A stretch of 64,000 nt of DNA from Phocaeicola dorei (GCF_013009555.1 NZ_CP046176.1:1829501-1893500), one strand, 5' to 3'; positions 1 to 8,921 are shown, numbered from the stretch's first letter. Numbers and translations are program-made. Notes: a model not told the origin generated them from the letters alone.

Positions 1-171
1 CATTCATTGCGTGTACTGGTCAGGGCGTTGCTGGTGGATTATCCCGGTTGCAAGGTTTGCGGTCATCGGGATTTAAGTCCGGATTTGAACGGAAATGGTG
101 AGATAGAGCCTGAGGAATGGGTGAAACAGTGTCCCTGTTTTGATGTTTCAAAAGAAAAGTATAGTAAATAA
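1..171 (+). CDS. N-acetylmuramoyl-L-alanine amidase, C-terminal fragment
   Basis: Only the last 56 codons are in the window; the start lies to the left. The visible part carries CGHRDLSPDLNG, then GEIEPEEW and CPCFDV. This is the typical C-terminus of the short T7-lysozyme-like (Amidase_2) proteins that occur in many copies in Bacteroides genomes. In that family the GHRDLSPD histidine and aspartate lie in the zinc site used to cleave the lactyl-alanine amide bond of peptidoglycan. Such genes in Bacteroides often sit in prophage-like or mobile contexts or near capsule loci. The gene converges on the polysaccharide operon and the two share a terminator hairpin. The family call is fairly secure from the motif; the cellular role (wall turnover or phage-derived) cannot be told. 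Confidence 0.75.
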   Translation, partial: HSLRVLVRALLVDYPGCKVCGHRDLSPDLNGNGEIEPEEWVKQCPCFDVSKEKYSK

Positions 172-185
172 TATTTATATATTAA

Positions 186-268
186 AACATAATAAGACTA
201 ATTCTCTTCTGAATTTGTTAAAATATTAACGTTCTAGAAAGAGGATTAGTCTTATTTTATTATGTAAT
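186..268. terminator. bidirectional terminator between amidase and wzc-like gene
   Basis: Long imperfect inverted repeat: left arm about 188-210 (ATAATAAGACTAATTCTCTT), right arm about 235-265 with the complementary AGAGGATTAGTCTTATT followed by T-rich DNA. It lies exactly between two convergent genes, so it can serve both. Confidence 0.7.
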
Positions 269-279
269 TAATTTTGAAA

Positions 280-2691
280 TTACTTTTTGTTTACATTTTC
301 TGCGCCGTATCCATAGCCGTAACCGTATTTTTTACCATATCCGTAATACTTGCCATACTTGCCGTATCCATAGTAATATCCGTACTTTTTTTTCTTCATG
401 TCCAGTCCGTTGATAATGGTACATAGGTTGGGCAGTTTTTTCTGTTCGCCCAGTTCGTTGATTAAAGTATAATCTGCCTTGTGGGTGTAGTCTGCCCGGC
501 ACACATAGATGCTGGCATTGGCTACTCGCGAAATCAGTTGGGTGTCGGTCACCATGCCGATGGGGGCGGTATCCAGAATGATATAGTCAAAATGCTTTTT
601 CAGTATGTCGATAGCCTGAGGCAAAGATTCACATGCCACCAATTCGGTCGGGTTGGGAGGGATAGGACCTCCGGGCAGAATGGACAAGTTAGGATTGATG
701 TTTGAAACTTGTACCAGCGACATCAGGTCGGTATGTTCCGGATTAGCGAGGAACTGGCTGATGCCTTGTTCCTTGCGTGACAATTGGAAAGCTTTGTTCA
801 GACCCGGCTTGCGGATGTCAAGCCCCACAATCACGATTTTCTTTCCTAATAAAGCCAGGCTGACAGCCAGATTGGAAGCGATAAAGGTTTTGCCTTCTCC
901 TGTAGTGGTGGAGGTAACCAATATAACTTTCTCGTTACTCTTCATCATATAAAGTACATTGGTGCGTACATTACGGAAAGTTTCGGCCATCAGGTCGTTT
1001 TGGTTTTCGTGTACTACAATGGCTCCCTCCGAAGATTTATTTTCAGAGAAAGGTACGTCACCGACTATAGGAAGGGATGTGATTTTTTCCACATCGGCAC
1101 GTCCTTCTATCTTGTATTTAAAAAGCTCGATGATATAGATCACGGCAACCGGCAGAGCGACGCCTAGAATCAGTGCTACCAGATAAATCATCTTTCCTTT
1201 GGGAGATACGGGGATGGCATCTGCCAGCGCTTCGTCTACTATGCGGGCATTGTTGGCGGTAGATGCCAGAGTGATGGCATTTTCTTCACGCTTTTGCAGC
1301 AGCATCAGGTAAAGTCCTGCTTTGATTTCCTGTTGGCGCGAGATGCTGACTAGCTGGCGTTCCTGTCCCGGAGCATTGGTGATGCGTCCGGCATATTTGC
1401 CTGCCTGGCGTTCCAGATCCGCCTGGGTGATGGCCAAGCCTCTTTGCACGCTGTTGATGGTGGTCAGCACATTGCTGCGCATGGCGCGGATGCTGGCATC
1501 CAGATTGACTACCACCGGGTTGTTTTCCTGAGAGGAGCGGAGCAGGCGCTTGCGTTCCAGCAGCATCTCATTGTAGCGGTTGATCAGTTCGGTCAGTCCG
1601 GTATCTGTCAGGCCTACATTGACAGGAAGTACTTCGTAGGCATGATCCGGATTGTTGGCATAGCTGGCCAGGAATTGTACCAGCCGGAGCTGGGTGCTGT
1701 TTTCAGCACGTTTTTTTTCGTATTCCGAGTTTTCACTCAATGCCAGTTGGGCGTCGCTTTTCAAGTCGGTCAGCCCGGCATCGCGCTTGAAGGTTTCCAG
1801 TTCTTGTTCCGTAGTTCCCAATTCACCGTTGATGATATTAATACGTTCATCAATAAATTCTGCGGTCTTGGTGGCCACTTCGTTTTTATCGTCGTTGGCA
1901 TCCCGGTTGTAGATTTCCACCAGTTTGTTGATAAAATCCATACCACGTTGCGTATGCGTGCTCTTTACAGAGATCTGTGCGATAGTGGTGGATTTGGAAG
2001 TAGGCTCTATGCTCAATGCTCCCCGGTAGCTGCCGGCCACACTGCGGGGGGAAGAAACGGTAGCCATGATTTTTTGCTCGCTTTTTGCGATTGTCGAATC
2101 AGCCGGGGTGAAGCTGAAAGTCCCCGACGGAGTGGTCAGCAAGGCAGGCAGTTTGTCGAATTGCTTGCTGTATTCCTGTTCTCCTATTGTGATCTTCACA
2201 TTCAGTTTATTGCCCGGTTGCAAAGTCAGGTTGATATATGCCGGAGCAGGGAGTTTCTGAGCTTCTTCAGGGGTAATCCATACTTTGACAGGGGAACTTT
2301 TGTAAAGTTCTATATCATGAAAACTACTTTTTGCCGCATAGCTGATGTAAAGATCCAGTTCTTCCACTACTTTCTTGATAAGCGTGCGCGATTGCAGGAT
2401 TTCTACCTCATTGTCAAAATTGTTGATGGAAGAATAAAATCCCAAGTCTTCCAAGTCGGCCATGCCGCTGCTTGCTTTGCTGTTTTTGTCATTGTCTTTG
2501 ATGATGACGGACGCCGAGATGTTGTATACCGGCGGGGTGTAACGCAAATAAAGCCAGGCTCCTGCCATGCATAACAGAATGCATGCCACGAACCAAGGCC
2601 AATGAATGGTATATTTAAAAAGAACCGCTTTAAAATCAGTCTTTTCTTCTTTTTCTTCCAGATAGAGGTCGTCGTATAAATCTTCTTTCAT
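280..2691 (-). CDS. Wzc-like polysaccharide co-polymerase / BY-type tyrosine autokinase
   Basis: 803 residues, the usual size of Bacteroidetes Wzc proteins that fuse a Wzz chain-length domain to a bacterial tyrosine kinase. A first membrane helix lies near residues 30-50, followed by a long periplasmic coiled-coil region and a second helix near 505-525. The cytoplasmic kinase follows: Walker A TTTGEGKT near residue 595, the Walker A' motif VGLDIRKPGL shortly after, and Walker B IILDTAP near 705. The last 35 residues are a Tyr/Gly/Lys cluster (repeated YGYG, KYGK), which is the autophosphorylation tail of this family. The protein should control polymer length and export with the Wza protein encoded just upstream (8-base gap). 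It is the last gene of the three-gene operon behind invertible switch A. Confidence 0.93.
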   Translation of the reverse strand: MKEDLYDDLYLEEKEEKTDFKAVLFKYTIHWPWFVACILLCMAGAWLYLRYTPPVYNISASVIIKDNDKNSKASSGMADLEDLGFYSSINNFDNEVEILQSRTLIKKVVEELDLYISYAAKSSFHDIELYKSSPVKVWITPEEAQKLPAPAYINLTLQPGNKLNVKITIGEQEYSKQFDKLPALLTTPSGTFSFTPADSTIAKSEQKIMATVSSPRSVAGSYRGALSIEPTSKSTTIAQISVKSTHTQRGMDFINKLVEIYNRDANDDKNEVATKTAEFIDERINIINGELGTTEQELETFKRDAGLTDLKSDAQLALSENSEYEKKRAENSTQLRLVQFLASYANNPDHAYEVLPVNVGLTDTGLTELINRYNEMLLERKRLLRSSQENNPVVVNLDASIRAMRSNVLTTINSVQRGLAITQADLERQAGKYAGRITNAPGQERQLVSISRQQEIKAGLYLMLLQKREENAITLASTANNARIVDEALADAIPVSPKGKMIYLVALILGVALPVAVIYIIELFKYKIEGRADVEKITSLPIVGDVPFSENKSSEGAIVVHENQNDLMAETFRNVRTNVLYMMKSNEKVILVTSTTTGEGKTFIASNLAVSLALLGKKIVIVGLDIRKPGLNKAFQLSRKEQGISQFLANPEHTDLMSLVQVSNINPNLSILPGGPIPPNPTELVACESLPQAIDILKKHFDYIILDTAPIGMVTDTQLISRVANASIYVCRADYTHKADYTLINELGEQKKLPNLCTIINGLDMKKKKYGYYYGYGKYGKYYGYGKKYGYGYGYGAENVNKK

Positions 2692-2699
2692 AATTCTGT

Positions 2700-3491
2700 T
2701 TATTTGGCAATGGTTACTATCAGGCTGACGAGTGAGACAAGGGTTCCCACTACAGAGAACCAGATTGTAGTACTGTTGCTGATTCCTGCATTTTTGGCTT
2801 TGGTCTTATTGGGAGTGACATACACTACATCATTCTGCTGGAGGTAGTAGTAAGGAGATACGATGATGTCGGCATCGTTCAGGTTCAGCGGGATAATTTG
2901 GCGGTTGCCTTGCGCGTCTTCACGGATCAGTTTCACTTTGTCGCGTTGTCCGTATACAGTCATGTCCCCTGCCATAGCCAGTGCTTCCATGATATTTACT
3001 TTTTCATTGGTGATGGTGAATGTACCGGGGCTGGCAACTTCTCCCATCACAGAGATTTTGTAGTTTGCCATGCGTACATTTACAATAGGGTCTTCTTTGA
3101 TATAGGTCTTCAGTTTCTCCTTTATCATATTTTCCGCCTGGCTTTTGGTAAGGCCGCCGATGTGCAATGTTCCCAAAACAGGGAAATCAATGTTTCCGTT
3201 ATTGTCTACCAGATACTGTTGTAAAGATGGTTGGCTGGTAAGGTTTTTGCTGTTTGCCGTGATAGGGGTGGCTACCGTCAGATTAAAGGGAATGGCGGCA
3301 TCGGGATCGCTGGTATTCACCGTGATAGTCAGCAAATCTTTAGGCATGATGTGTGCATCATACAAGGGTGTTTTGACATTTGCCATGTCCAGATACTCGG
3401 ACCCTTGCAGGTAAGGTACTTTTTTGTAGGCGCTGCAACTACATAGTAGTAGTGAAACCAGCGCGAATAGGGTAAGTTTCAATCTTCTCAT
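2700..3491 (-). CDS. Wza-like outer-membrane polysaccharide export lipoprotein
   Basis: 263 residues. The N-terminus is a lipoprotein signal (LLLCSCSAYK, lipid-anchored Cys19). A poly-export domain follows (DLLTITVNTSDPDAA near residue 55), then an SLBB-type domain (VMGEVASPGTFTI, EALAMAGDMT) and a hydrophobic C-terminal helix (WFSVVGTLVSLVSLIVTIAK). In the family this protein forms the outer-membrane channel for capsule or exopolysaccharide. It is shorter than E. coli Wza, as usual for Bacteroidetes. It lies between the initiating transferase (39-base gap) and the Wzc-like kinase, and the three form one operon read from switch A. Confidence 0.92.
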   Translation of the reverse strand: MRRLKLTLFALVSLLLCSCSAYKKVPYLQGSEYLDMANVKTPLYDAHIMPKDLLTITVNTSDPDAAIPFNLTVATPITANSKNLTSQPSLQQYLVDNNGNIDFPVLGTLHIGGLTKSQAENMIKEKLKTYIKEDPIVNVRMANYKISVMGEVASPGTFTITNEKVNIMEALAMAGDMTVYGQRDKVKLIREDAQGNRQIIPLNLNDADIIVSPYYYLQQNDVVYVTPNKTKAKNAGISNSTTIWFSVVGTLVSLVSLIVTIAK

Positions 3492-3530
3492 TTTTTGGCT
3501 CTCTATTAATTTTAATTCTCTATTTTGAAC

Positions 3531-4934
3531 TTAATAAGCTTGCTTGTCTTTGCGTAGCACATTTGCCACGGTTTTGTACATGATATAAAGGTCGAGCAGG
3601 AAAGACCAGTGCTCCATATACCATATATCGGCTTTCACACGTCCTTCCATGTCTTCCAGCTCACGGGTTTCGCCACGGAAACCGGTCACTTGCGCCCATC
3701 CCGTGATACCGGGTTTGATGAAATGGCGGACCATATATTTATTGATTATCTTGGAATATTCTTCCGTGTGTTTCAACATGTGAGGGCGTGGTCCCACAAT
3801 GGACATATCTCCCAGCAATACATTGATGAATTGCGGAAGTTCGTCAATATTGGTCCGGCGCATGAAATCGCCGAATTTGGTTTTTCTAGGATCATTGAGG
3901 GTGGCCTGTAAGGTGTCCGATTCCTTGTTCACTTTCATAGAACGGAATTTATAACACCAGAATTCTTTATTATTCAATCCATTACGTTTCTGACGGAAGA
4001 ATATGGGGCCCGGAGAAGTGATTTTAATGGTCACTCCTACAATAAGGAATATAATGGGGAACAATGTGCATAAAAAGAGTAATGAGAAGGCTACATCGAA
4101 TATGCGTTTTATCAGCCTGTTTTCTATTTTTCCCAAAGGTTCCTTGCGGATGCTGAGAATAGGGACACTGCCTATCATTTCAAAGTACATACGGTGGCGC
4201 AGGTAGTTGCGCACATTGGGCACACTGTAGAAATGTATCAGGTTGTTTTCGCAATAATTAATGACCGGCACGATACATTCGCTTAATGCCGAGGGCAGGC
4301 AACAATAAAGTTGGTTCACTTTGTTTTTTGTCAGGTAATCAATGGTTTGCTCCGGCTTTCCCAAATAAGTACAACTGGCAGGGAACTTGGCATTGGGGGT
4401 TGTGTCGAAGTATCCCAGTACCCGGTATCCGGTAGTGGCGTCGGAGGTCATTTCATGATAAAGTTCGGCTATATTTTCGGTGCTTCCCAAATAAAGGACG
4501 GTACGGAAATTACCTCCACGGCTTCTGTATAGCTGTATGCAGAAACGGAAAAGCAGACGATAGAAAGTGATGCAGAGGAAAAGTAGAATGAAATAATAGA
4601 CAAAAAAGCGATTGGAGTATATTTCAAGTTCTGATAGTACAATTAAGCTTGTTGACAATAGGGAGAAATAAAAAACGTTACGGAGTGCCCGGAATACAAT
4701 TTGATCGGCACGGGCTCCTCGTCGATGTAATATGACACCTCCTGAGATAGTGCACGCAAAATAGCATACGCTGAATAGAGTTAGAATTTGGGGTAAAGTG
4801 CCACTGTAGGCCCTCTCCCCAAACAACTCGTTCCATATTGAATTAAATGAGATGAAAAGTACATTCAGAATGACTAAATCTCCTAGAATGACTGCTAATT
4901 TAAGTGCTTTATTAAATCTCTGAACTTGTATCAT
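3531..4934 (-). CDS. undecaprenyl-phosphate sugar phosphotransferase (WbaP/WcaJ type)
   Basis: 467 residues, the normal length for polyprenyl glycosylphosphotransferases with a membrane N-terminus. Several hydrophobic helices and a nucleotide-binding-like region (VLYLGSTENIAELYHEM) are followed by the catalytic bacterial sugar transferase domain: RIFDVAFSLLFL, SPGPIFFRQKRNG, WCYKFRSMK, NIDELPQFINVLLGDMSIVG, RPGIT-like KPGITGWAQV. The enzyme should transfer a hexose-1-phosphate from UDP-sugar to undecaprenyl phosphate and so start a repeat unit. It is the first gene of the operon and begins about 90 bases from the inner end of switch A. The operon has no other glycosyltransferase, so the chain must be built by enzymes encoded elsewhere. 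Confidence 0.92.
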   Translation of the reverse strand: MIQVQRFNKALKLAVILGDLVILNVLFISFNSIWNELFGERAYSGTLPQILTLFSVCYFACTISGGVILHRRGARADQIVFRALRNVFYFSLLSTSLIVLSELEIYSNRFFVYYFILLFLCITFYRLLFRFCIQLYRSRGGNFRTVLYLGSTENIAELYHEMTSDATTGYRVLGYFDTTPNAKFPASCTYLGKPEQTIDYLTKNKVNQLYCCLPSALSECIVPVINYCENNLIHFYSVPNVRNYLRHRMYFEMIGSVPILSIRKEPLGKIENRLIKRIFDVAFSLLFLCTLFPIIFLIVGVTIKITSPGPIFFRQKRNGLNNKEFWCYKFRSMKVNKESDTLQATLNDPRKTKFGDFMRRTNIDELPQFINVLLGDMSIVGPRPHMLKHTEEYSKIINKYMVRHFIKPGITGWAQVTGFRGETRELEDMEGRVKADIWYMEHWSFLLDLYIMYKTVANVLRKDKQAY

Positions 4935-5022
4935 AGGTTAAATTTTTTAGATGTCAGATCTATATTATGTTTTTAAAAGGTGTGTTTTAAATATGTCACT
5001 TTTTTTCTTTTTAATATCCTTC

Positions 5023-5043
5023 TGTTACTTCGTAAGTAACAGA
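5023..5043 (+). repeat. inverted repeat, left end of switch A
   Basis: 21 bp, perfect reverse complement of 5324-5344. The core is GTTACTT-CGT-AAGTAAC. Confidence 0.95.
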
Positions 5044-5277
5044 ACGTGAATTAATGGATTAGTTGTATAATTAATATTCTGTCGTTTTATAAATATATAT
5101 AAGAGATAACTATGTGAAATATAGTGAATTTATTGCATTGCGTTAATAGTAAAAAGCGCAATGTGTGTTGTTGTATTTCTTTGTTCTCCTTCGATTTGAT
5201 AATTGTTCATATTATTATTACTTTTTATCTATTATATAACCTTTTTAATTAAAATCTAGAAAAAAGCTGTGCCTTTA

Positions 5278-5309
5278 TTTGTTTGCTATCAGTTAATTGT
5301 CTATTTTTG
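5278..5309 (+). promoter_or_regulatory. promoter inside switch A, pointing away from the operon
   Basis: -33 candidates TTTG at 5278-5281 and 5282-5285; -7 box TATTTTTG at 5302-5309, matching TAnnTTTG. The orientation is rightward, so transcripts would cross the right repeat and run antisense through the recombinase A gene. This is the OFF state for the polysaccharide operon. Confidence 0.75.
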
Positions 5310-5323
5310 CCCTCCAAATAAGA

Positions 5324-5344
5324 TCTGTTACTTACGAAGTAACA
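5324..5344 (-). repeat. inverted repeat, right end of switch A
   Basis: 21 bp, perfect reverse complement of 5023-5043. The core reads GTTACTT-ACG-AAGTAAC on the plus strand. Confidence 0.95.
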
Positions 5345-5380
5345 CAATATAAATCTATTGATAATTAGAATTTTATATAT

Positions 5381-6322
5381 TTATACTCTCTTTTTCCCAT
5401 TATTTGAAACGTATAGAATTATCGCATCATTAGCTTTCTTTATTTCTTCATTCTTGAAATTTTTCAAATATGTTTCTGTAACTTTCACTGACGAGTGTCC
5501 AAAAGCCTCACATATTAATTGTTCGGAGAAATTACAATATTTGGCAAGGGTGGCCCAGGTATGCCGGGTAGTGTATGAACTGACCTTGGTTGCCACTCCG
5601 CATTTTTTCGCCAATCTGCCTAAATTGTAATTCATGGTTCGTAGTGCCTGCTGATACTCTGTATATAGATCCTCTCCGGTTTTTGTTCCACTGAGGATGG
5701 GAAAAAGGTAGGGAGAGTCCTGATTGGTATTTTGATATTTGTTTATCAGCTTCATTGCTGTTGTCGGAATATCAACAATCATTTGCCCACCTGTTTTATA
5801 TCGGCGATAAGAAAGTGTGTTGCCTTTCAAGTCGCTTTTGTGAAGATGGGCCAGATCAACAAAGGGCATTCCGCGTAATTGAAACATTAAATTAGCCCAA
5901 ACTCTGCATCGTATCAAATCTTCCGGTAGTTTCTTTAGAGGAACCTCGTTTAGTAACTTGTTTATCTCTTCTACTTCCAATGCGCGTTTTATGTCGTTTT
6001 TCACGCCGGTGTAGACATGATGAAATAAACGGGAATTCTCGGTTATTATTTTTTTATCCACTGCTTTGTTATAAGTTGCACGCAATGTCCGCATATAGGT
6101 GGAAACAGTATTCCAACTTAGTTGCTTGTCACGCAGGTAGGTTTCAAATTCTTTCAGATTGGCTCTGTTGAGCTGGTGAAAGTAAATAACCTCACATCCA
6201 CAGAATTCACTGAATGCGTTCAAGGTGCTTTGATAAATGTGAGCCGTACCATAACGTTTCTCGTCTTTCAGTTCATCAATCGTTTTGTTCATAAACTCGT
6301 TGAATTTTTTTTTATTTCTCAT
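5381..6322 (-). CDS. tyrosine site-specific recombinase A (DNA invertase of switch A)
   Basis: 313 residues, phage-integrase superfamily. A SAM-like N-terminal core-binding domain occupies about residues 8-100 (TAHIYQSTLNAF, WNTVSTYMRTLR), followed by the catalytic domain. Visible catalytic residues are Arg150 (LRGMPFVDL), Lys176 (YKTGG), Arg253 (TTRHTW), His276 (GHSS) and the nucleophile Tyr285 (TETYLK). The box II His three residues before Arg253 is Tyr250. The gene lies 37 bases from switch A, whose repeats it most likely recombines; local pairing of a tyrosine recombinase with its switch is established in Bacteroides. It is a close paralogue of recombinase B, with the same spacing of all catalytic residues. 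It starts 83 bases after the end of the fimbrial operon and could also receive readthrough from it. Confidence 0.92.
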   Translation of the reverse strand: MRNKKKFNEFMNKTIDELKDEKRYGTAHIYQSTLNAFSEFCGCEVIYFHQLNRANLKEFETYLRDKQLSWNTVSTYMRTLRATYNKAVDKKIITENSRLFHHVYTGVKNDIKRALEVEEINKLLNEVPLKKLPEDLIRCRVWANLMFQLRGMPFVDLAHLHKSDLKGNTLSYRRYKTGGQMIVDIPTTAMKLINKYQNTNQDSPYLFPILSGTKTGEDLYTEYQQALRTMNYNLGRLAKKCGVATKVSSYTTRHTWATLAKYCNFSEQLICEAFGHSSVKVTETYLKNFKNEEIKKANDAIILYVSNNGKKRV

Positions 6323-6405
6323 AATGTTCCGTTTTATAGATTTTACAAAATAAGTTGTTTTCTTAACGGAATCGAATATAGGTTGAAATGTTCGAATTAG
6401 AAAGG

Positions 6406-7353
6406 TTATTTATCTAATTCTGCATTATTTATACGTATCATCCATCCGTTTACTTTCATTTGTAAACATATATAAGGTTGCTGCGGATCATTTGTTGAGT
6501 CAAGAAAAAATATCAGATTATAGCGGTCTTGCCTGTCAAGATATTCTTGTGGAGGCATATAGGTTGTCTCGACATTACGTGACAGGAGCAGATATTGTGT
6601 AAGCGGAATATCGAAAATCTCTTTTCCACTAGGTTGATAGATTAACCGTAGACGGGTATCGTCATTTTCCATCAGTCTCAATGTATTCATTCCGGCATGC
6701 ACTACCTGTATGTCTTCCAAATTGGCGCTTTCTTGCATAAAGGGGAGATAACAGGTGGAAACGGAGTCTATCGGAGTGTTCCAATGATCCATGCATCCGT
6801 TGCCGGCAGTCAGTTCCAGACGGAAATCATCTGTATCCAGCGGGACGGCCGACTGACTTTGCAATATGCAGCTCAGAATATTCGTGTTTTTAGTAAGAGA
6901 GAGAGCCAAAACCTGATATTCGCCGCTGATATGCACGTTGTCCAGCCGCCCGTGGAATAGAGATGAAAGTTTTTCGGATTGTTCTCCCGCCTCATTGCGT
7001 AATAGTGTCAGTGAAGTGGGAGTATGTTGATAATGCGAGTCCGACAAACCTGCCCAAACCAGAAAGGTATAATCTCCCTGAGGCAGGGAGGGGACTTGGA
7101 TTATACATTCATTTTGATGGAATGTAAGACTGTCTACTTCCTCCCGGTCTATATAGTTTCCTTCCTGATCGAGAATAAATAGCGTGACATCTTTTACCTG
7201 GGTGGTCACGGCATCTACATTCAGCATATTATAGGTATAGGATAACTTTAACCAACAGCCTGTGGGACAATCGGATTGGTCATCGTCTACCCAGGAACAT
7301 GCACTACAGAAAAGAGTACATAGGGCGAAGAGGATAGTAGCAGTTTTACTCAT
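6406..7353 (-). CDS. Mfa2/FimB-like fimbrial anchor lipoprotein
   Basis: 315 residues with a lipoprotein-type N-terminus (FCSACSWVDDD, Cys19). The start of the mature protein (CPTGCWLKLSYTYNML) and the VTLFILDQEGNYI segment match the Mfa2/FimB (DUF1812) family. In Porphyromonas the homologue anchors the fimbria to the outer membrane and limits its length. It is the last gene of the operon, 23 bases after the Mfa1-like subunit gene, the expected order for a major-subunit/anchor pair. No frameshift is seen, unlike the well-known fimB mutation of some P. gingivalis strains. The family assignment rests on the N-terminal motif, the length and the neighbour. Confidence 0.8.
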   Translation of the reverse strand: MSKTATILFALCTLFCSACSWVDDDQSDCPTGCWLKLSYTYNMLNVDAVTTQVKDVTLFILDQEGNYIDREEVDSLTFHQNECIIQVPSLPQGDYTFLVWAGLSDSHYQHTPTSLTLLRNEAGEQSEKLSSLFHGRLDNVHISGEYQVLALSLTKNTNILSCILQSQSAVPLDTDDFRLELTAGNGCMDHWNTPIDSVSTCYLPFMQESANLEDIQVVHAGMNTLRLMENDDTRLRLIYQPSGKEIFDIPLTQYLLLSRNVETTYMPPQEYLDRQDRYNLIFFLDSTNDPQQPYICLQMKVNGWMIRINNAELDK

Positions 7354-7376
7354 TGTTTTTCTATTTTGAGACTGTT

Positions 7377-8921
7377 TTATTCAAGGTCGGCATCTTGGTC
7401 ACGGACAATCCACGGATATACTCCGAATTCTACGTCCAAGTATGCTTTGTATTCGTCCGGATCGGGTTTGGTATCCGGAGTGCCGGGACCCAGGTTCTTG
7501 ATGCTGGTAATATTGACAGAATAAATATTGTTACGTACAATACCGAATTCCATTACGCCCATTGTGGTAGGATCGCCGTTATCAAGATGTTTGATCCAAT
7601 AGTTGTAGAAGGTGGAGAAATTACCTTCATTCTTGGTGAAACGGGTAATCTGCTTGGCTGCCAGGTCTGCATCGCTGGATGCTTCTGTCAAACCATCAAT
7701 ATTGGCATCACCATGTTCACCCACAGCCGCCAGCGTGGTGTAGAATTTATAGTTGAAATAATACAGTGTCTTGAACACGAGCGGGTCTTCTACCGGCTGG
7801 CCGTCAGTGCCGATGGTCTGTGAGGCTTCCGGAGTGAATGTACCTTTCAGCATGATGCCGGTGGTGTACACCGTGTTCTGTACCGGACGGAACATACAGT
7901 TTTCAAGACAATACATGGAAACGTACTTTCCTGCATCGGCCAGACCGGACCAATTGCTGTCTGTTTGTTTTGACAGGTGGTTAGTGTAGAATGAACCGCC
8001 TGTGAAACTGGTAGTAGCTCCTGCTACGGTCTTGTCGAAGAAATAGGGATCGATAAGATAACCGTTGTTGTCGGCTATGTTACCGAAATTTCCTGCTTCC
8101 ACGCTGTAAGATGACGGAGCGGAAGGAGTTTCAGATGCGGCATCCAGTGTAGCGACATGACGGAAAGTGTAGAACTTGTTTGCCAGATTGATGAATTTGT
8201 AGTTGTTCAGCCGGACTGTGGCGTAAGTCACTCCCTTAGGATTCTTCAACGTGTAGATTTCCTTGCTGTCATTTCTAACCATCAGTTTGGCAACGGCACG
8301 TTCCAAATTGATTCTGACGTGTGCTCTGGTGTCGCTCTTTTCGGGAGATTCTACGGCAATGTTCAGATTGGCCGAGCCACGGTTGGACATGATGAATCCC
8401 TTTCCGGGTACGCTGGTTATCATACCGTTTCCATAAGTGGTGGCGTCAATCTGTCCCAATAATGTTGATTCCTGGCCTATTTCTTTTTCGATGTCAAGGT
8501 TTTGTGTACCGTTCGCTACGGCAAGGATGTCATAGTTGCCCGGTTCCAATATGATTTCCTTGTTGCAAGAATAGATGATGGTTTGTCCTTCTTGGCTGTT
8601 CTCTTTGCTGGAGATACCCAATTCATTTTGATCTACGTCGAGGGTAGTAACCAAATTCTTGCTGGAAGAATCAAACAGATAGAGTTTCACATTGCTCACT
8701 TTGTATTCTTCGGCAGTACCGTCTTCATAGACTCCAGAGTCTTCGGCGGAAGCGGCACGGCTGCCGTTAGAAGAGTTAGGGACTACAAATGAAATCTCCA
8801 TGTTGCCTCCTTTGGCTCCGGGAATCGGATTGTCTCCATTTCCTGAGGGGACATCTGCATCATTAATACATCCTGCCATTGCAGCTGCAAGAGCGAAGGA
8901 TAATAATAATTTTTTGTTCAT
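7377..8921 (-). CDS. Mfa1-like major fimbrial subunit (fimbrillin) lipoprotein
   Basis: 514 residues from the ATG at 8921; the open frame continues 15 codons upstream but the signal peptide starts here (MNKKLLLSFALAAAMAGC, lipid-anchored Cys18). A FimA-type N-terminal domain follows (ISFVVPNSSNGSRAA; VKLYLFDSSSKNLV near residue 75), then an Mfa1-type C-terminal domain ending with YSVNITSIKNLGPGTPD and a final VEFGVYPWIVRDQD strand. In this family the lipid-modified precursor goes to the cell surface, an arginine-site cleavage removes the N-terminal strand, and subunits join by donor strand exchange. SNGSRAAS contains a possible Arg cleavage site. It is the fifth gene of the operon behind switch B, so the fimbriae should be phase variable. 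Confidence 0.88.
   Translation of the reverse strand: MNKKLLLSFALAAAMAGCINDADVPSGNGDNPIPGAKGGNMEISFVVPNSSNGSRAASAEDSGVYEDGTAEEYKVSNVKLYLFDSSSKNLVTTLDVDQNELGISSKENSQEGQTIIYSCNKEIILEPGNYDILAVANGTQNLDIEKEIGQESTLLGQIDATTYGNGMITSVPGKGFIMSNRGSANLNIAVESPEKSDTRAHVRINLERAVAKLMVRNDSKEIYTLKNPKGVTYATVRLNNYKFINLANKFYTFRHVATLDAASETPSAPSSYSVEAGNFGNIADNNGYLIDPYFFDKTVAGATTSFTGGSFYTNHLSKQTDSNWSGLADAGKYVSMYCLENCMFRPVQNTVYTTGIMLKGTFTPEASQTIGTDGQPVEDPLVFKTLYYFNYKFYTTLAAVGEHGDANIDGLTEASSDADLAAKQITRFTKNEGNFSTFYNYWIKHLDNGDPTTMGVMEFGIVRNNIYSVNITSIKNLGPGTPDTKPDPDEYKAYLDVEFGVYPWIVRDQDADLE

Larger units (their letters stand above)
5023..5344. promoter_or_regulatory. invertible promoter segment A (phase switch for the wza/wzc operon)
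   Basis: A 322-bp AT-rich segment is bounded by perfect 21-bp inverted repeats at 5023-5043 and 5324-5344. Each repeat is itself a near palindrome, GTTACTT-CGT-AAGTAAC at the core, which suits a tyrosine recombinase crossover site. The only Bacteroides-type promoter inside reads rightward, away from the sugar transferase gene; no TAnnTTTG match was found reading leftward. Inversion would move the -7 box to about 5058-5065 and start transcription about 115 bases before the 4934 ATG. A recombinase gene lies 37 bases to the right. The arrangement matches known Bacteroides capsule invertons; inversion itself is inferred. Confidence 0.9.

Noticed and set aside
1444..2574. Long plus-strand open frame inside the Wzc-like gene
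   Set aside because: It has no family character and mirrors the codon pattern of the well-supported minus-strand kinase gene.
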